Part shown: piece by piece, positions 47,637 to 57,150 of the stretch
Numbering within the stretch: position 1 is the stretch's first letter
Layout: every line of letters begins with the position of its first letter
Assembly (NCBI GenBank): GCA_020746835.1
Contig: JAGPNK010000003.1
Span: forward strand, 248,001-312,000
DNA length: 64,000 bases
Direction: 5' to 3'
Source of the DNA: Stachybotrys elegans
Lineage: Eukaryota; Ascomycota; Sordariomycetes; Hypocreales; Stachybotryaceae
Translations under genes and position numbers: made by a program
The notes under the pieces: generated by a model
What the model saw: only the letters and a program-made list of their open reading frames with translations
What the model was told of the DNA's origin: nothing
Databases searched by the model: none

Positions 47637-49907
47637 TTAGAGGAGCACAAAGGCTGCAGCCACGCTCAGTGCCGTCGCCAGGCCAGTCGATGTGAGCGCC
47701 GAGTTTCCGTTTGCCTTGGACGGCTCATCCTCGCCCCTGCCTTCATTATTGCTGGAGCTGGGGTTCTTTGACACCATCGGGATGGGCTTTGCTCCTCTGG
47801 GTTCCACGACGACAAAGTCTTCCACCACTGCGCCCCCATCAGCCAATGCCACCAACTGCTCAGGCGTACAGGCGAATGAAGCCATTACAACCAGGCACGT
47901 ATTTTCTATAGCCTCGGGCGCCGTGTTCAACACATCGTATACAGTGGACGGGCCGCGCGTCGCATAGTCCCTGCGCTGGGAGAGGTCGACATTTCCCGTG
48001 GCTACATCGCGGCCAAACATGGCTCGGTCAAACACTCTAGATAGGGTCTCTGGCTGGTAGCCTGCCACTCCGTGCCCGGCCTGGAATATGCGAGAGAAGG
48101 AAAGCTTTCCTTGTTCTCGGACGAGACCGCCTTCGTAAGAGGAGTTGGTGATGATGGGCTCGTACCCGGCATTTCGGAAGGCCTCCGATGTTGAGAACTC
48201 CAAGGACAAGCTCACGTTCTCGCCTCCATACCCTATCTTTTATAAGAAACAATCCACCAAGACGGTTGGGTTCACTCACACTGGCACCTGTAGTCACGAT
48301 CTCCATAAATCATGGCAACGTTGACGCCCCGATCCAGAACCTTTTCCAGTGTAGTGAGGCTCTGCCTCATTGGATCGCCCGTTAGACCGAAGAAGGCGCC
48401 CACAGTCGGAATGGAAGAGCCTGTGAAGTTGACGGGAACACCTAAATCTTGCTGCACCCAGCGCTGGTTGAAGAAAGCATCCTTGTAGGGCAGCAGAGGC
48501 AACGTGAGATTCGACACTGTGACATCAAATGGGTTGCGCTTTGAAAGGTCAGCGATACTTCTAGTAGAACCGGTTGAGAACTTACATCGGATAACGCCTG
48601 GTAAGCACCTTGCAGCTCCACGAAGCAAAGTTGAGTAGCCGCAACACAGGCTTCGTTTACTGTCTGGTTGTTTCCAAAGCTAAGCGGGTCACCCTCGGCG
48701 GCAAGTGCGCGGCACCTGTCCACGAGCCCATAGCACCCAGTGTCCTGATCAGTTACCCTTTCCATGATTTGGTTGTAAACATCCTCTGGGTATATCTCCA
48801 GTCCGTATGTGTTGTTGAAGGCAAACGTGGGATACCCAGCTGCCATGGCGCGGGCATCGATGCACGCATCTGCGAGACCAAGCGTGGCGAGGTTGAAAAT
48901 GGTCGCGTTGGCGAGTGTAGGCTCGTCGGCTTGGGTGAGGTCGTTCTGCTCCTGGAAATATTCAAAGAATTTGGGCCCGTAGAAGCCGCCGTACTGCAGA
49001 TGTTAGCCGGCCTATTCGCGGCCAGGAATAGGAAACGTACCGATTGGGTCCAGAGGGAAATCTCGTTGTTTTCCGTCTGCCATTGGGGGAATCTGAAAGA
49101 AGACAGTCAATAATTGGGTAGGTGATAAAAGGTGTGGTGTACTTGCTCGTTGAACCAAACCTGCGAAAATGCCCAGATAGTCCTTGCAGCACTTGCGGTG
49201 TTGTTGACAACGGGCGTATCATGGGGATCGAGCGTTGCCTGACGCGTCGTAACGTTCAAAGGAGGTAGATCGTCTGGATCCTCGATCGGGGTGAAGATGT
49301 CCGTCAAGAAGTCATATGTACCATTCTGAAGCGTGATGTAGGAGAAGCCAGTGTGCACTGGCTGATCAATGTAGAGCATGTTGACGCGGTTGTTCCAGGA
49401 GAACTCGTTAATCGTTGTCGAGTTGGAGTCTGCGTTGACGAAGCATGGGAAGTCCGAAGCGCCGTCGAAGGAACTCGTGCCTGGGCCGCCGCCGAGATAG
49501 ATCGAGGTTGGAGCATTGCGCGAATCTTGACGTGCCTCTGGTGGCTTGTTAGAGAGCACTGTGAGAAGCAGCGTTACGGTAGACGAACCAAAGTACCAAA
49601 AGAACATGTGAGCAGCTGCATCTCCGGGCCAGTCGGAAGCATCTGGAAGGAGGTTCTTGGGTAGTTTAACATAGCCGCTGTAGGCGTTGACTCCTTCGGT
49701 AGTTTCGCAAATGCTGGTCTGAGGACTACTGTCAGCTTGGCTGGCCCATTCGTAGGACAAACGTATTGCGCCTACCTTTTTGTAGGAGATCTCTGCTCCT
49801 CGGAATAGTTGGGAGGGAACACGGGTGAGGCCTTCTGGGGGTGGAATGAAGACCTGGCTGAGAGCCAGGCCGGCGAAAAGAGGGAAAAGAGATGTATGTA
49901 GACGCAT
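47637..49907 (-). CDS. Secreted serine carboxypeptidase (S10), probably GPI-anchored
   Basis: Peptidase of 655 residues in seven exons: 49907-49776, 49718-49589, 49537-49147, 49092-49041, 48993-48586, 48538-48280 and 48232-47637. A signal peptide is at MRLHTSLFPLFAGLALSQ. Family signatures are TSICETTEGVNAYSGYV, IYLGGGPGTSS, the nucleophile region LWTQSYGGFYGP, the Asp in YGDRDYRC and the His in QAGHGVAGYQPE. The residue before the catalytic Ser is Gln where S10 enzymes normally have Glu. The C-terminus has a Ser/Asn-rich stretch and then TGLATALSVAAAFVLL, a GPI-type tail. Multiple NxT/S sites fit secretion. Intron 3 (49146-49093) has a GC donor. It would trim C-terminal residues of extracellular peptides. 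Confidence 0.92.
49093..49146 (-). other. GC-AG intron in carboxypeptidase gene
   Basis: Donor GA|GCAAGT and acceptor TTTCAG. Only this GC donor makes VWFNEFPQWQTENNE continue in frame. The overlapping GT three bases into the following codon would put the next exon out of frame. Confidence 0.85.
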
Positions 49908-51590
49908 TGCAGTGAAATGACCAAGTCTTGTGCGGACGAAGAAAAGACAATGTTACAATAGAAAGAAGGGATGATGATGTACAGTAGAATTTCCTCAAAA
50001 GGCCGACACTCTGGCCATCTTATATCATACAAGACGAGAGAGCCAAGCAAGTAAACAGATCTAGACAGCCTTGAAACCCGTAGACGATCCGTGCATGTCC
50101 CGAGGGAGGCTCAAGGGCACACGCGTCCCCAGATGGGACCGATTTGGCGAGCCAGCGAATAGAATTCACGAGAGAATTTGAGACAGCTCAATCATCAATA
50201 CTGATGATGCCATTTTGTCCACGGTGTGAGATTTACCAAAGTATCTAATTTCGTAGGACTGGAAAGGCACGATGGAGTTGAAGCTTCATAATGGCGAGCT
50301 GGCGAATCACAGCGGCTCCCTTGGCACAGACCCCGGCTAGGTCTTACGGCGGTGCAGGATGGCGATTGGACGGCTCGCCAAAAGTCTGGGGGTCAGGGCG
50401 GCGCCACAAATAGGACTGGCGCTGGAGTGCTTCACAGCCGCTTTCCATGGGGGCTGGAAGTGCCGCTGCGCCATATCGTTGTTTCGATGTTCCGTGTCCG
50501 GCAGGCAACGGTTATCGGCCGTTTCAAACGATACCAGCGAGGCCCGGCACCGAGCCAACGGCTTGCTATGCCAGCCAGGTTCCGATGAGCTGGGGGCGAT
50601 TATTATTCTCCGGGAGGAGCGAGAAGGCCCAAAACCACAAGTGCCGGATGTATCTTGATGCGCGAGGCTCTGGTTTCAATATACTAGTACAAGATATAGG
50701 AAGAAATTGCCCACTCTGGCCTGAACAACCTCATACTGCTGATGTGTCACGTATCTAATGACCCAGGCAATTAGGATTGTGGTAGTGTCAAAGGCTCGCT
50801 GATTATTAGTCTCTGTGCTCATAGCCATTCATTGACTTGCATTATTATCCCAACACAGGAAAATGAATACGATAAAATGCCTGTTATGTACGCTATTGGC
50901 AGCACACTTGAATGATTCTGGGTCCAAGGATGCGTCTGATAAGACTCTTACCCCTGTGTCTCCATCCAACTTCCATAAACGGAAAATTCCCATCACTTAC
51001 TAGCACTGTGTGTATGTTGAAAAACCACATGTTCTAAGGCTCCAATCCCTCAGCGGCTGTGCATAGTGTCTTGTGACACATCAGGGTAGCCGCAGATAAC
51101 AGGCATCCCACTGTTCCTAACTCATCGAGCAGCCGCACGTCCATCTGGGGTGACACAAGGCAGAGCGCCTCCTCGCCATCTTCGGCGACGTTGATCCTTC
51201 AGCGCTTCATCGAGATTTGAGTCTACGGAAACATCCGTTCATTTGGCCGCAGCCGCTTCATATCGTGGTTGTAGGATGACTCGCTTCGCTCCTTTGCTCT
51301 TTACCCCAATCTCGCTAATAACCCCAAGTGGCAGAATTGCCCACCTTGTGCAGGCGAAAGCCAGTAGATCGTACGATATGCCTCTTACACCAGACCGCCA
51401 GTATATCGATGCCGATAAGAATAAACAGTCTACACAGCATATGAAAGTATATAAGACTCTCTAGATATATTTTTTTCCCTCTTCAAGCCTTTGCTTCACA
51501 CAAACTACCATCCTCTACAAGTTCCTCTCTTGACACTTTCGAGACCTCGCCCGATATCAACCTTGGTCTTATTACCTACGCTCACTCAAC
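49908..51590. other. Intergenic region upstream of the pheromone-like gene
   Basis: Holds the carboxypeptidase promoter on the left and the pheromone-like gene's promoter on the right. ORFs at 50359-50758 overlap in several frames and show no domain, so none is called. Confidence 0.5.
51448..51590 (+). promoter_or_regulatory. TATA box and pyrimidine-rich leader of the pheromone-like gene
   Basis: TATATAA lies at 51448-51454, 137 bases before the ATG. It is followed by a T/C-rich stretch (51469-51560) and a CACTCAAC|ATG start context. This layout is common before strongly expressed fungal genes. Confidence 0.5.
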
Positions 51591-51821
51591 ATGCATCCCG
51601 CTAAGGCCACCGTTCTCCTTGGTGCACTTGCCACCACCGTTCAAGGAACCCCGGTTCCCCCCAGCGAACGCGGTGTGGTTCAAGCTCAGCCTGTTACTAG
51701 ACAGGAACCGGCAGACACGGTCATCCCTGATGAGGTCACGCCTCTTGGGACAGATGGCAGAAGGCTGTATGCTCGCGGAACGAAGCAGTCGGCCTCCTCC
51801 TCTTACTGCACTGTCATGTAA
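51591..51821 (+). CDS. Putative hybrid-type mating pheromone precursor (signal peptide plus CaaX)
   Basis: Single-exon protein of 76 residues. It ends in SSSYCTVM; a terminal Cys-aliphatic/Thr-Val-Met after Tyr matches the CaaX box of ascomycete a-type lipopeptide pheromone precursors, which commonly end YCVVM or YCVIM. Unlike those roughly 25-residue precursors, it begins with a likely signal peptide (MHPAKATVLLGALATTVQG) and has a pro-region with a dibasic GRR site about 20 residues before the end, a possible KEX2 cleavage. This mix of alpha-type and a-type features resembles the hybrid (h-type) precursor described in Trichoderma, but I could not compare sequences. The TATA box and CT-rich leader suggest strong expression. 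Alternative: an unrelated small secreted protein with a chance CaaX end. Confidence 0.65.
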   Translation: MHPAKATVLLGALATTVQGTPVPPSERGVVQAQPVTRQEPADTVIPDEVTPLGTDGRRLYARGTKQSASSSYCTVM

Positions 51822-52725
51822 TCTCTCTATACAAAGACAAGGGTTTAAATAGCGACTTTTTCCTTTGCAACAGACATGGAAGTTGACTTTGCGTAAGTTC
51901 CTTGACCCAAATGATCTGCAAATAGGAAACGCTAATAATCGATAAAGGGACGATTCCAACTGAGGGCGCAGTTGTGGTGTTATAACAATTCAACCTCGGC
52001 TCTGGTCTCATTGACAGAAGCTTAAGAGCAGGGCCATTGGGACTGTCCTTGTGACTGAGGCTTAAGAAATCCAATGATAGGCCTGGGCTACATAAATCAA
52101 CCAGATGAGAGACCTATTGTATATTTCATAGAGTATTTATAGTAGTAATGGTAAGAAGCCAATAAATTACAGTCGATTTTACCTAGGCAGGTACACTACA
52201 GCCCCTCTGTGAGAGAAGAAATTCTAGTGAAGCTAAACAGTCTCCTCCACATTGACTACGGATTCCATTCGGGGATAGTACCAAAATCATGCAAGTCAAT
52301 ATCGGAATTTCCCCTCATTGATCGTCTCTTGCCATGATGTAACCTCGATCCGCGCGCAACTCGACCGAGCCCCGACAGGTGCCGCAATGGAAAATGAGAG
52401 AAGCCCAATGCATCCGCAACCACGTCCCCTACCGAATCATGGATTTTGCGGGGTGATTGGGGATTGTCCTGGCTACAGCCCACAAAACCCCAGAAGGGCC
52501 TTGCCCTTGGCTATGTGCAGATCATCTGATTGAAATGTAACATGACGATGCTCGCAACTCGACTCGAGTGGGCTAGCCAAGGACGTTGAGCCGCTCCAAT
52601 GTTTGTCGATATTCTCCGCAGCATGGCAGGGGCACGGCTGTTTGGTGGGATACATAAAGATGGCTGGCTCCACGATGCTCAAGAGCACCATATCCGCCCA
52701 ATCACTCGACTTGCCGACTGCCAAT
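51822..52725. other. Intergenic region with a solo repeat arm
   Basis: The 3' region of the pheromone-like gene contains GTAAGT (51893), so a 3'-UTR intron is possible. A single copy of the repeat arm seen at 45 kb lies at 52202-52233. The rest holds the alpha-galactosidase promoter; an in-frame ATG at 52660 could extend that gene but would bury its signal peptide. Confidence 0.55.
52202..52233 (+). repeat. Solo copy of the CCCCTCTGTGAGA repeat arm
   Basis: CCCCTCTGTGAGAGAAGAAA and the following TCTAGTGAAG match the 45-kb repeat arms. No inverted partner is visible within 300 bases. Confidence 0.65.
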
Positions 52726-55106
52726 ATGTTGCCAAAATCCATCTTTGCAGCCCTCCTAGCTACCAGCCTACGCAATCTCGCCTCTGCACAAGATGATTCA
52801 GGGCGTAAGTCTTCATACTTCCCAATTGCTGTCCCCCCTAACTCATGCCCAAGCCATCATCGCGTCCAACGGCTCATTCGCGCTCCACGGTGACAACGTC
52901 TCCTACCGCTTCCATGTGGACACGGAATGGGGCGACTTGATCTCCGACCATTTCGGCGGTTCTGCCGATGAGGACGGCATCAGTGTCGACCTTGGCTGGA
53001 CGCCAGGTTGGGTCGGCCCCATTGGAAGAGTGCGGCGCGAGTTCCCCGACGTTGGCCGTGGCGACATGCGCACGCCGGCTGTCGAGATCAAGCATGCCTC
53101 CGGGCACACAGTCAGCAACTTCCGCTACGAATCTCATGAGATCATGGCCGGCAAACCCTCTCTCCCCGGGCTTCCGCACACCTTTGGTGAAGACTCGGAC
53201 GTGTCGACCCTCATTGTCCACATGTTCGACAACTACAGCTCCGTCGCTGCTGACCTATCATACTCCATCTTTCCCAGGTACGACGCCATTGTGCGCAGCG
53301 TCAACATCACAAACCGAGGCAACGAGACCATCGAGATTCAAAACCTGGCCAGCCTCAGCGTCGATCTCCCGTACACGGACCTCGAGATGCTGCAGCTGCG
53401 AGGCGACTGGGGACGCGAGACCAACAGAATCAGACGCAAGATTGACTACGGTACTCAAGGGTCAGCACGCAGACTGGTGGAATAGGGGACGAATAGCTGA
53501 CATGAGTGTAGATTCGAGAGCCGAACGGGGTACTCATCGCATCTGAACAACCCATTCCTCAGTCTCGTCACGCCGACAACTAACGAGTTGCACGGCGAAG
53601 CATGGGGCTTCTCGCTAATCTACTCGGGCTCTTTCGCCGTGCAGGTCGAGAAGTCATCCCAGGACGTCACCCGCGCCACGATTGGCATGAACCCCTACCA
53701 TCTCTCCTGGGAGCTCAGTCCTGGCGAGTCCTTTACCTCACCCGAGTGCGTGTCAGTCTTCTCCGACTCGGGCATCGGCGGCATGTCACGAAAGTACCAC
53801 CGCCTGTTTAGGAACCATCTCATGAAGAGCAAATTTGCACTGCAAGAGCGTCCGCCCCTCTTGAATAGCTGGGAGGGGCTGTACTTTGAGATCAACGAGA
53901 CGTCTGTGTACAGAATCGCAGAGCAGGCGGCTGAGCTGGGCGCTAAGCTGCTCGTCATGGACGACGGCTGGTTTGGAAACAACTATCCACGAAACAATGA
54001 CACCCTAGGTCTCGGTGACTGGCATGCCAACGAAGAAAAGTTCCCCAACGGCCTGCCCAGCCTGGTCGAGAACATCACGGCCATCACCGTTGCCAACTCC
54101 TCTGACAATATGAGGTTTGGTATCTGGTTTGAGCCAGAGATGGTTAACCCAAGGTCCGACTTGTATCAAGAACATCCTGACTGGGTTCTCCACGCTGAAA
54201 ACTACCCTCGCACTACGACGCGTTCCCAGCTGGTCCTTAACGTGGCCTTGCCAGAGGTTCAGGAGTTTATCATTGAGTCCCTGTCGAGACATCTACGAGG
54301 TGCCAATATCAGGTGAGATGACAACATCCAGCTCCGTCATTTGTGAAAAGTCTGACCCTTGTAGCTATGTCAAGTGGGACAACAACCGTGGCATGCACGA
54401 GATGGCTCACCCCAGCACCAGCCATCGATACATTCTTGGCCTGTACAAGATCATGCAGAACCTGACGACCGAGTTCCCAGACGTCTTGTTCGAGGGCTGC
54501 GCCTCAGGTGGTGGCCGGTTCGACCCGGGCATGCTTCACTATTTCCCCCAGGCCTGGACTTCTGATAATACTGACGCCGTGGAGCGCGTGGCGATCCAGT
54601 TTGGTACGTCGCTGGTGTATCCGTTGTCTGCGATGGGTGCTCACATCTCCCACGTCCCCAACTATCTCACTGACCGCACCACTTCACTCAAATTTCGAGC
54701 TCACGTAGCCTTGATGGGTGGCTCGTTTGGCCTCGAACTGGACCCGGAAGACATGGACGAGGACGAGAGGGCCGAGGTCCCAGAGATTCTCGCCCTCTCC
54801 CAGAGACTCAATCCCATCATCATAAATGGAGACCTTTACCGCCTCACTTCACCTACCGAGACCAACCACCCCAGCGCGCTTGTCGTCTCTGAAGATGGAA
54901 ATCAAGTCATCCTGTTTGCCTACCAGATTAAGCCCGATCCCAACAATGCTTGGCCGTATTTCCGCCTTGCGGGCTTGGACAGGTCCGCGAGATATAGAAT
55001 TGACGATGGGCCAACGCTCTCGGGGGCAACGCTGATGAATATTGGTATTCAGCTGAGCTTTGATGGAGAGTTTGACAGTCACCTGATCATTCTAGAAAAA
55101 CAGTAG
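52726..55106 (+). CDS. Secreted alpha-galactosidase, GH36
   Basis: Glycoside hydrolase of 742 residues. Exons are 52726-52804, 52854-53460, 53512-54312 and 54365-55106; joins read [29 protein letters not shown] and [13 protein letters not shown]. The signal peptide is [21 protein letters not shown], which favours this ATG over upstream in-frame ones. The GH36 order is intact: an N-terminal beta-sandwich with [12 protein letters not shown], a barrel with LVMDDGWFG, the nucleophile Asp in [18 protein letters not shown], and the acid/base Asp in [10 protein letters not shown]. It would release terminal alpha-1,6-galactose from raffinose-family sugars or galactomannan outside the cell. Length and motifs fit fungal AglC-like enzymes. 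Many NxS/T sites fit secretion. Confidence 0.94.
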
Positions 55107-55181
55107 GCATAGGTGTACTTGGATATATTATGTAGGGCTCTTTGCCTGCAGCTGGATATATGCAGCTGGATCTCGTATCAA

Positions 55182-57150
55182 TTACCACACAGTGCCCTTG
55201 GTCTGCTTGCCCTCTTCCTCCTCCAGCTTCTTCACGTTGATGTTCCTCCACATGTAGATGGAGAGCAGGCAGAGAGGCATGAAGCACACACCAGCAATAA
55301 CCATGCGTCGCTGCACGTAACCGTAGGCGCCAACAACGGCCTCACGCTCAGGCGTACCATCGAGGAAGCTCATCTGCAGCACGATATCACCAAAGATTGT
55401 GAAGGCCTGGTCCTTCATGTTCTCCGGGAGTCGGGCCTCGAGTTGTCCAGGCATGAGGTTGTTCCAGATACCGCCACCGATGGCCATGCCGATGGACGCG
55501 CCGATACCGCCAAACATGCCGTTGATGGCACTGACGACGGCGAATTCCTGGTGAGTGACGGGGGCGAAGATGGCGAGCTGGAGACAGGCAACGAAGAAAG
55601 CGCTACCCATGCCGATGAGCACCTGGGTCATGACCACGAGACCAACGGCAGTGTCGGGAGTGCGGAAGGGAATCAGAAGAGCGGTGCCGATAACCATCAG
55701 AGGTATACCACCGTAAGCAACCGTCTTGAAGTTGCCAGTGACACTAATAAGACTGGTCGAGGTGTCAGTATTGTATTGGAATTGCTATCGATGCCGGGGG
55801 TAAACTTACACTCCGACAACAGGAGCTAGGACGGCGTAGGACAGCGAGTAGGCGTTGACAGTGTAAGAGGCGGTGTCAATGTCAAGGCGGTAAACGACCT
55901 GCACGTAGGAGTAGAACATGCTGTTCCAGCAGCTGCGAGCTGTTAGTCAAACACCAAACTCAGGGCAAGACTGAACCTACAAGGTGGAGAGGAACATGAT
56001 TCCGTAAAGGGAGCAGGATCCGAGGATGGTGGGGTCCTTCAGGTACCTCCAGGGCATGAACTGCACTGGGGCGTACTTGGCCTCCCACAGGTAGAAGATG
56101 GGGAAGATGACGAGACCGGTCACAATCATGGCAATGATGTACGGGGTGGACCATCCGTTGGGGGCTCGGGAGACGATGCTGAAGGGCAGCAGGAAGAGGG
56201 CGAAGGCAGCGGTGACGAGGATCAGACCAAGGGCTATTATTGTTAGCGAGTTGAATCACGTTCATGGTGGAGGCTTCTACTCACCATCAAACTCAATGAG
56301 GAAGTAGACAATGTTCTGCATCAGGGTGCGGCCAGACTTGGGTCGGGTGAGGGCACCAGACTTGGTGGCCTTGCGCTGCTGCCACAGCATGATGACAATG
56401 ACGGGCAGGCAGATGACGGGGAGGATAATGGCAAAGCTGCCGTATGCCCAGCGGAAGTCGGTGTTGTTGTAGAAAGCATTGCCCAGAGCAGGGCCAATGA
56501 AGCTGCTGGCAATAGTAGGAAGGTTGTTGATACCATAGATGAGGGCTCGGTTCTTGAGCGTTGTCATGTCGGCGAGCATGATGTCGACAACGTACATGAG
56601 GCCGATGTGGCCAACCCAGTACAGCGTGAAGGCTCCGAAGTAGACCTCTATGGTGGTGGCCGTGGCCTTCATGATGAGACTGATGACGACAAGGAGGAGC
56701 ATGAAGATGAAGCCCTCGATGCGGCCCCAGATGTCGATGATCTTGGCGAGCGAGAGCGTCGCACAGGCACTGACGACGCTCGAGGCGATACCCGTGCTGG
56801 CGAGGAGGCCGTGGGCGCCGAACTGGGAGGTGATGTAGACATCGAGAGAGCTCTGGAGCGCCACGACGACCATGTCGACGAAGGAGACGATGAAGAGGCT
56901 GTTTGGCAGCGTCAGTATCGAGCCCGAGTGGCGGCGAAGGGGGGTAGACTCACAGCACAAACATAATCCACATAGTCGCGGGGGACCAGCTAGCCGTGAT
57001 GGCTCGCACACGCTGAACACCACCCTGGAACTGCTCCGAGGCAGCATCGTCAGACTCCTTGGTCGGGGCCGTCTCGACGACGCCGCCGTCCTTTTCCTGC
57101 GCAACGGCCACGGGGGCCGGCTGCGTCTTCTCGTCCACGACGGCAGCCAT
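55182..57150 (-). CDS. Siderophore-iron transporter (MFS, SIT/ARN family)
   Basis: Major facilitator protein of 585 residues. Exons are 57150-56954, 56898-56285, 56233-55981, 55932-55810 and 55752-55182; each join falls in a hydrophobic run (MFVLLFIVSFVDM, IEFDALGLILVTAA, FLSTFCWNSMFYSYVQ, PVVGVLISVTGN). The N-terminal 60 residues are hydrophilic, and around 14 membrane helices follow, as in siderophore transporters of the ARN/SIT group. Family-typical features include QSSLDVYITSQFG, MYVVDIMLADMTTLKNRAL, TDFRWAYGSFAII, FYSYVQVVYRLD and YVQRRMVIAGVC. It would import ferric siderophores across the plasma membrane. Five ATCWGATAA motifs lie 0.6-1.2 kb upstream, suggesting repression by a SreA-type GATA factor in high iron. 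Which siderophore is unclear. Confidence 0.92.
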
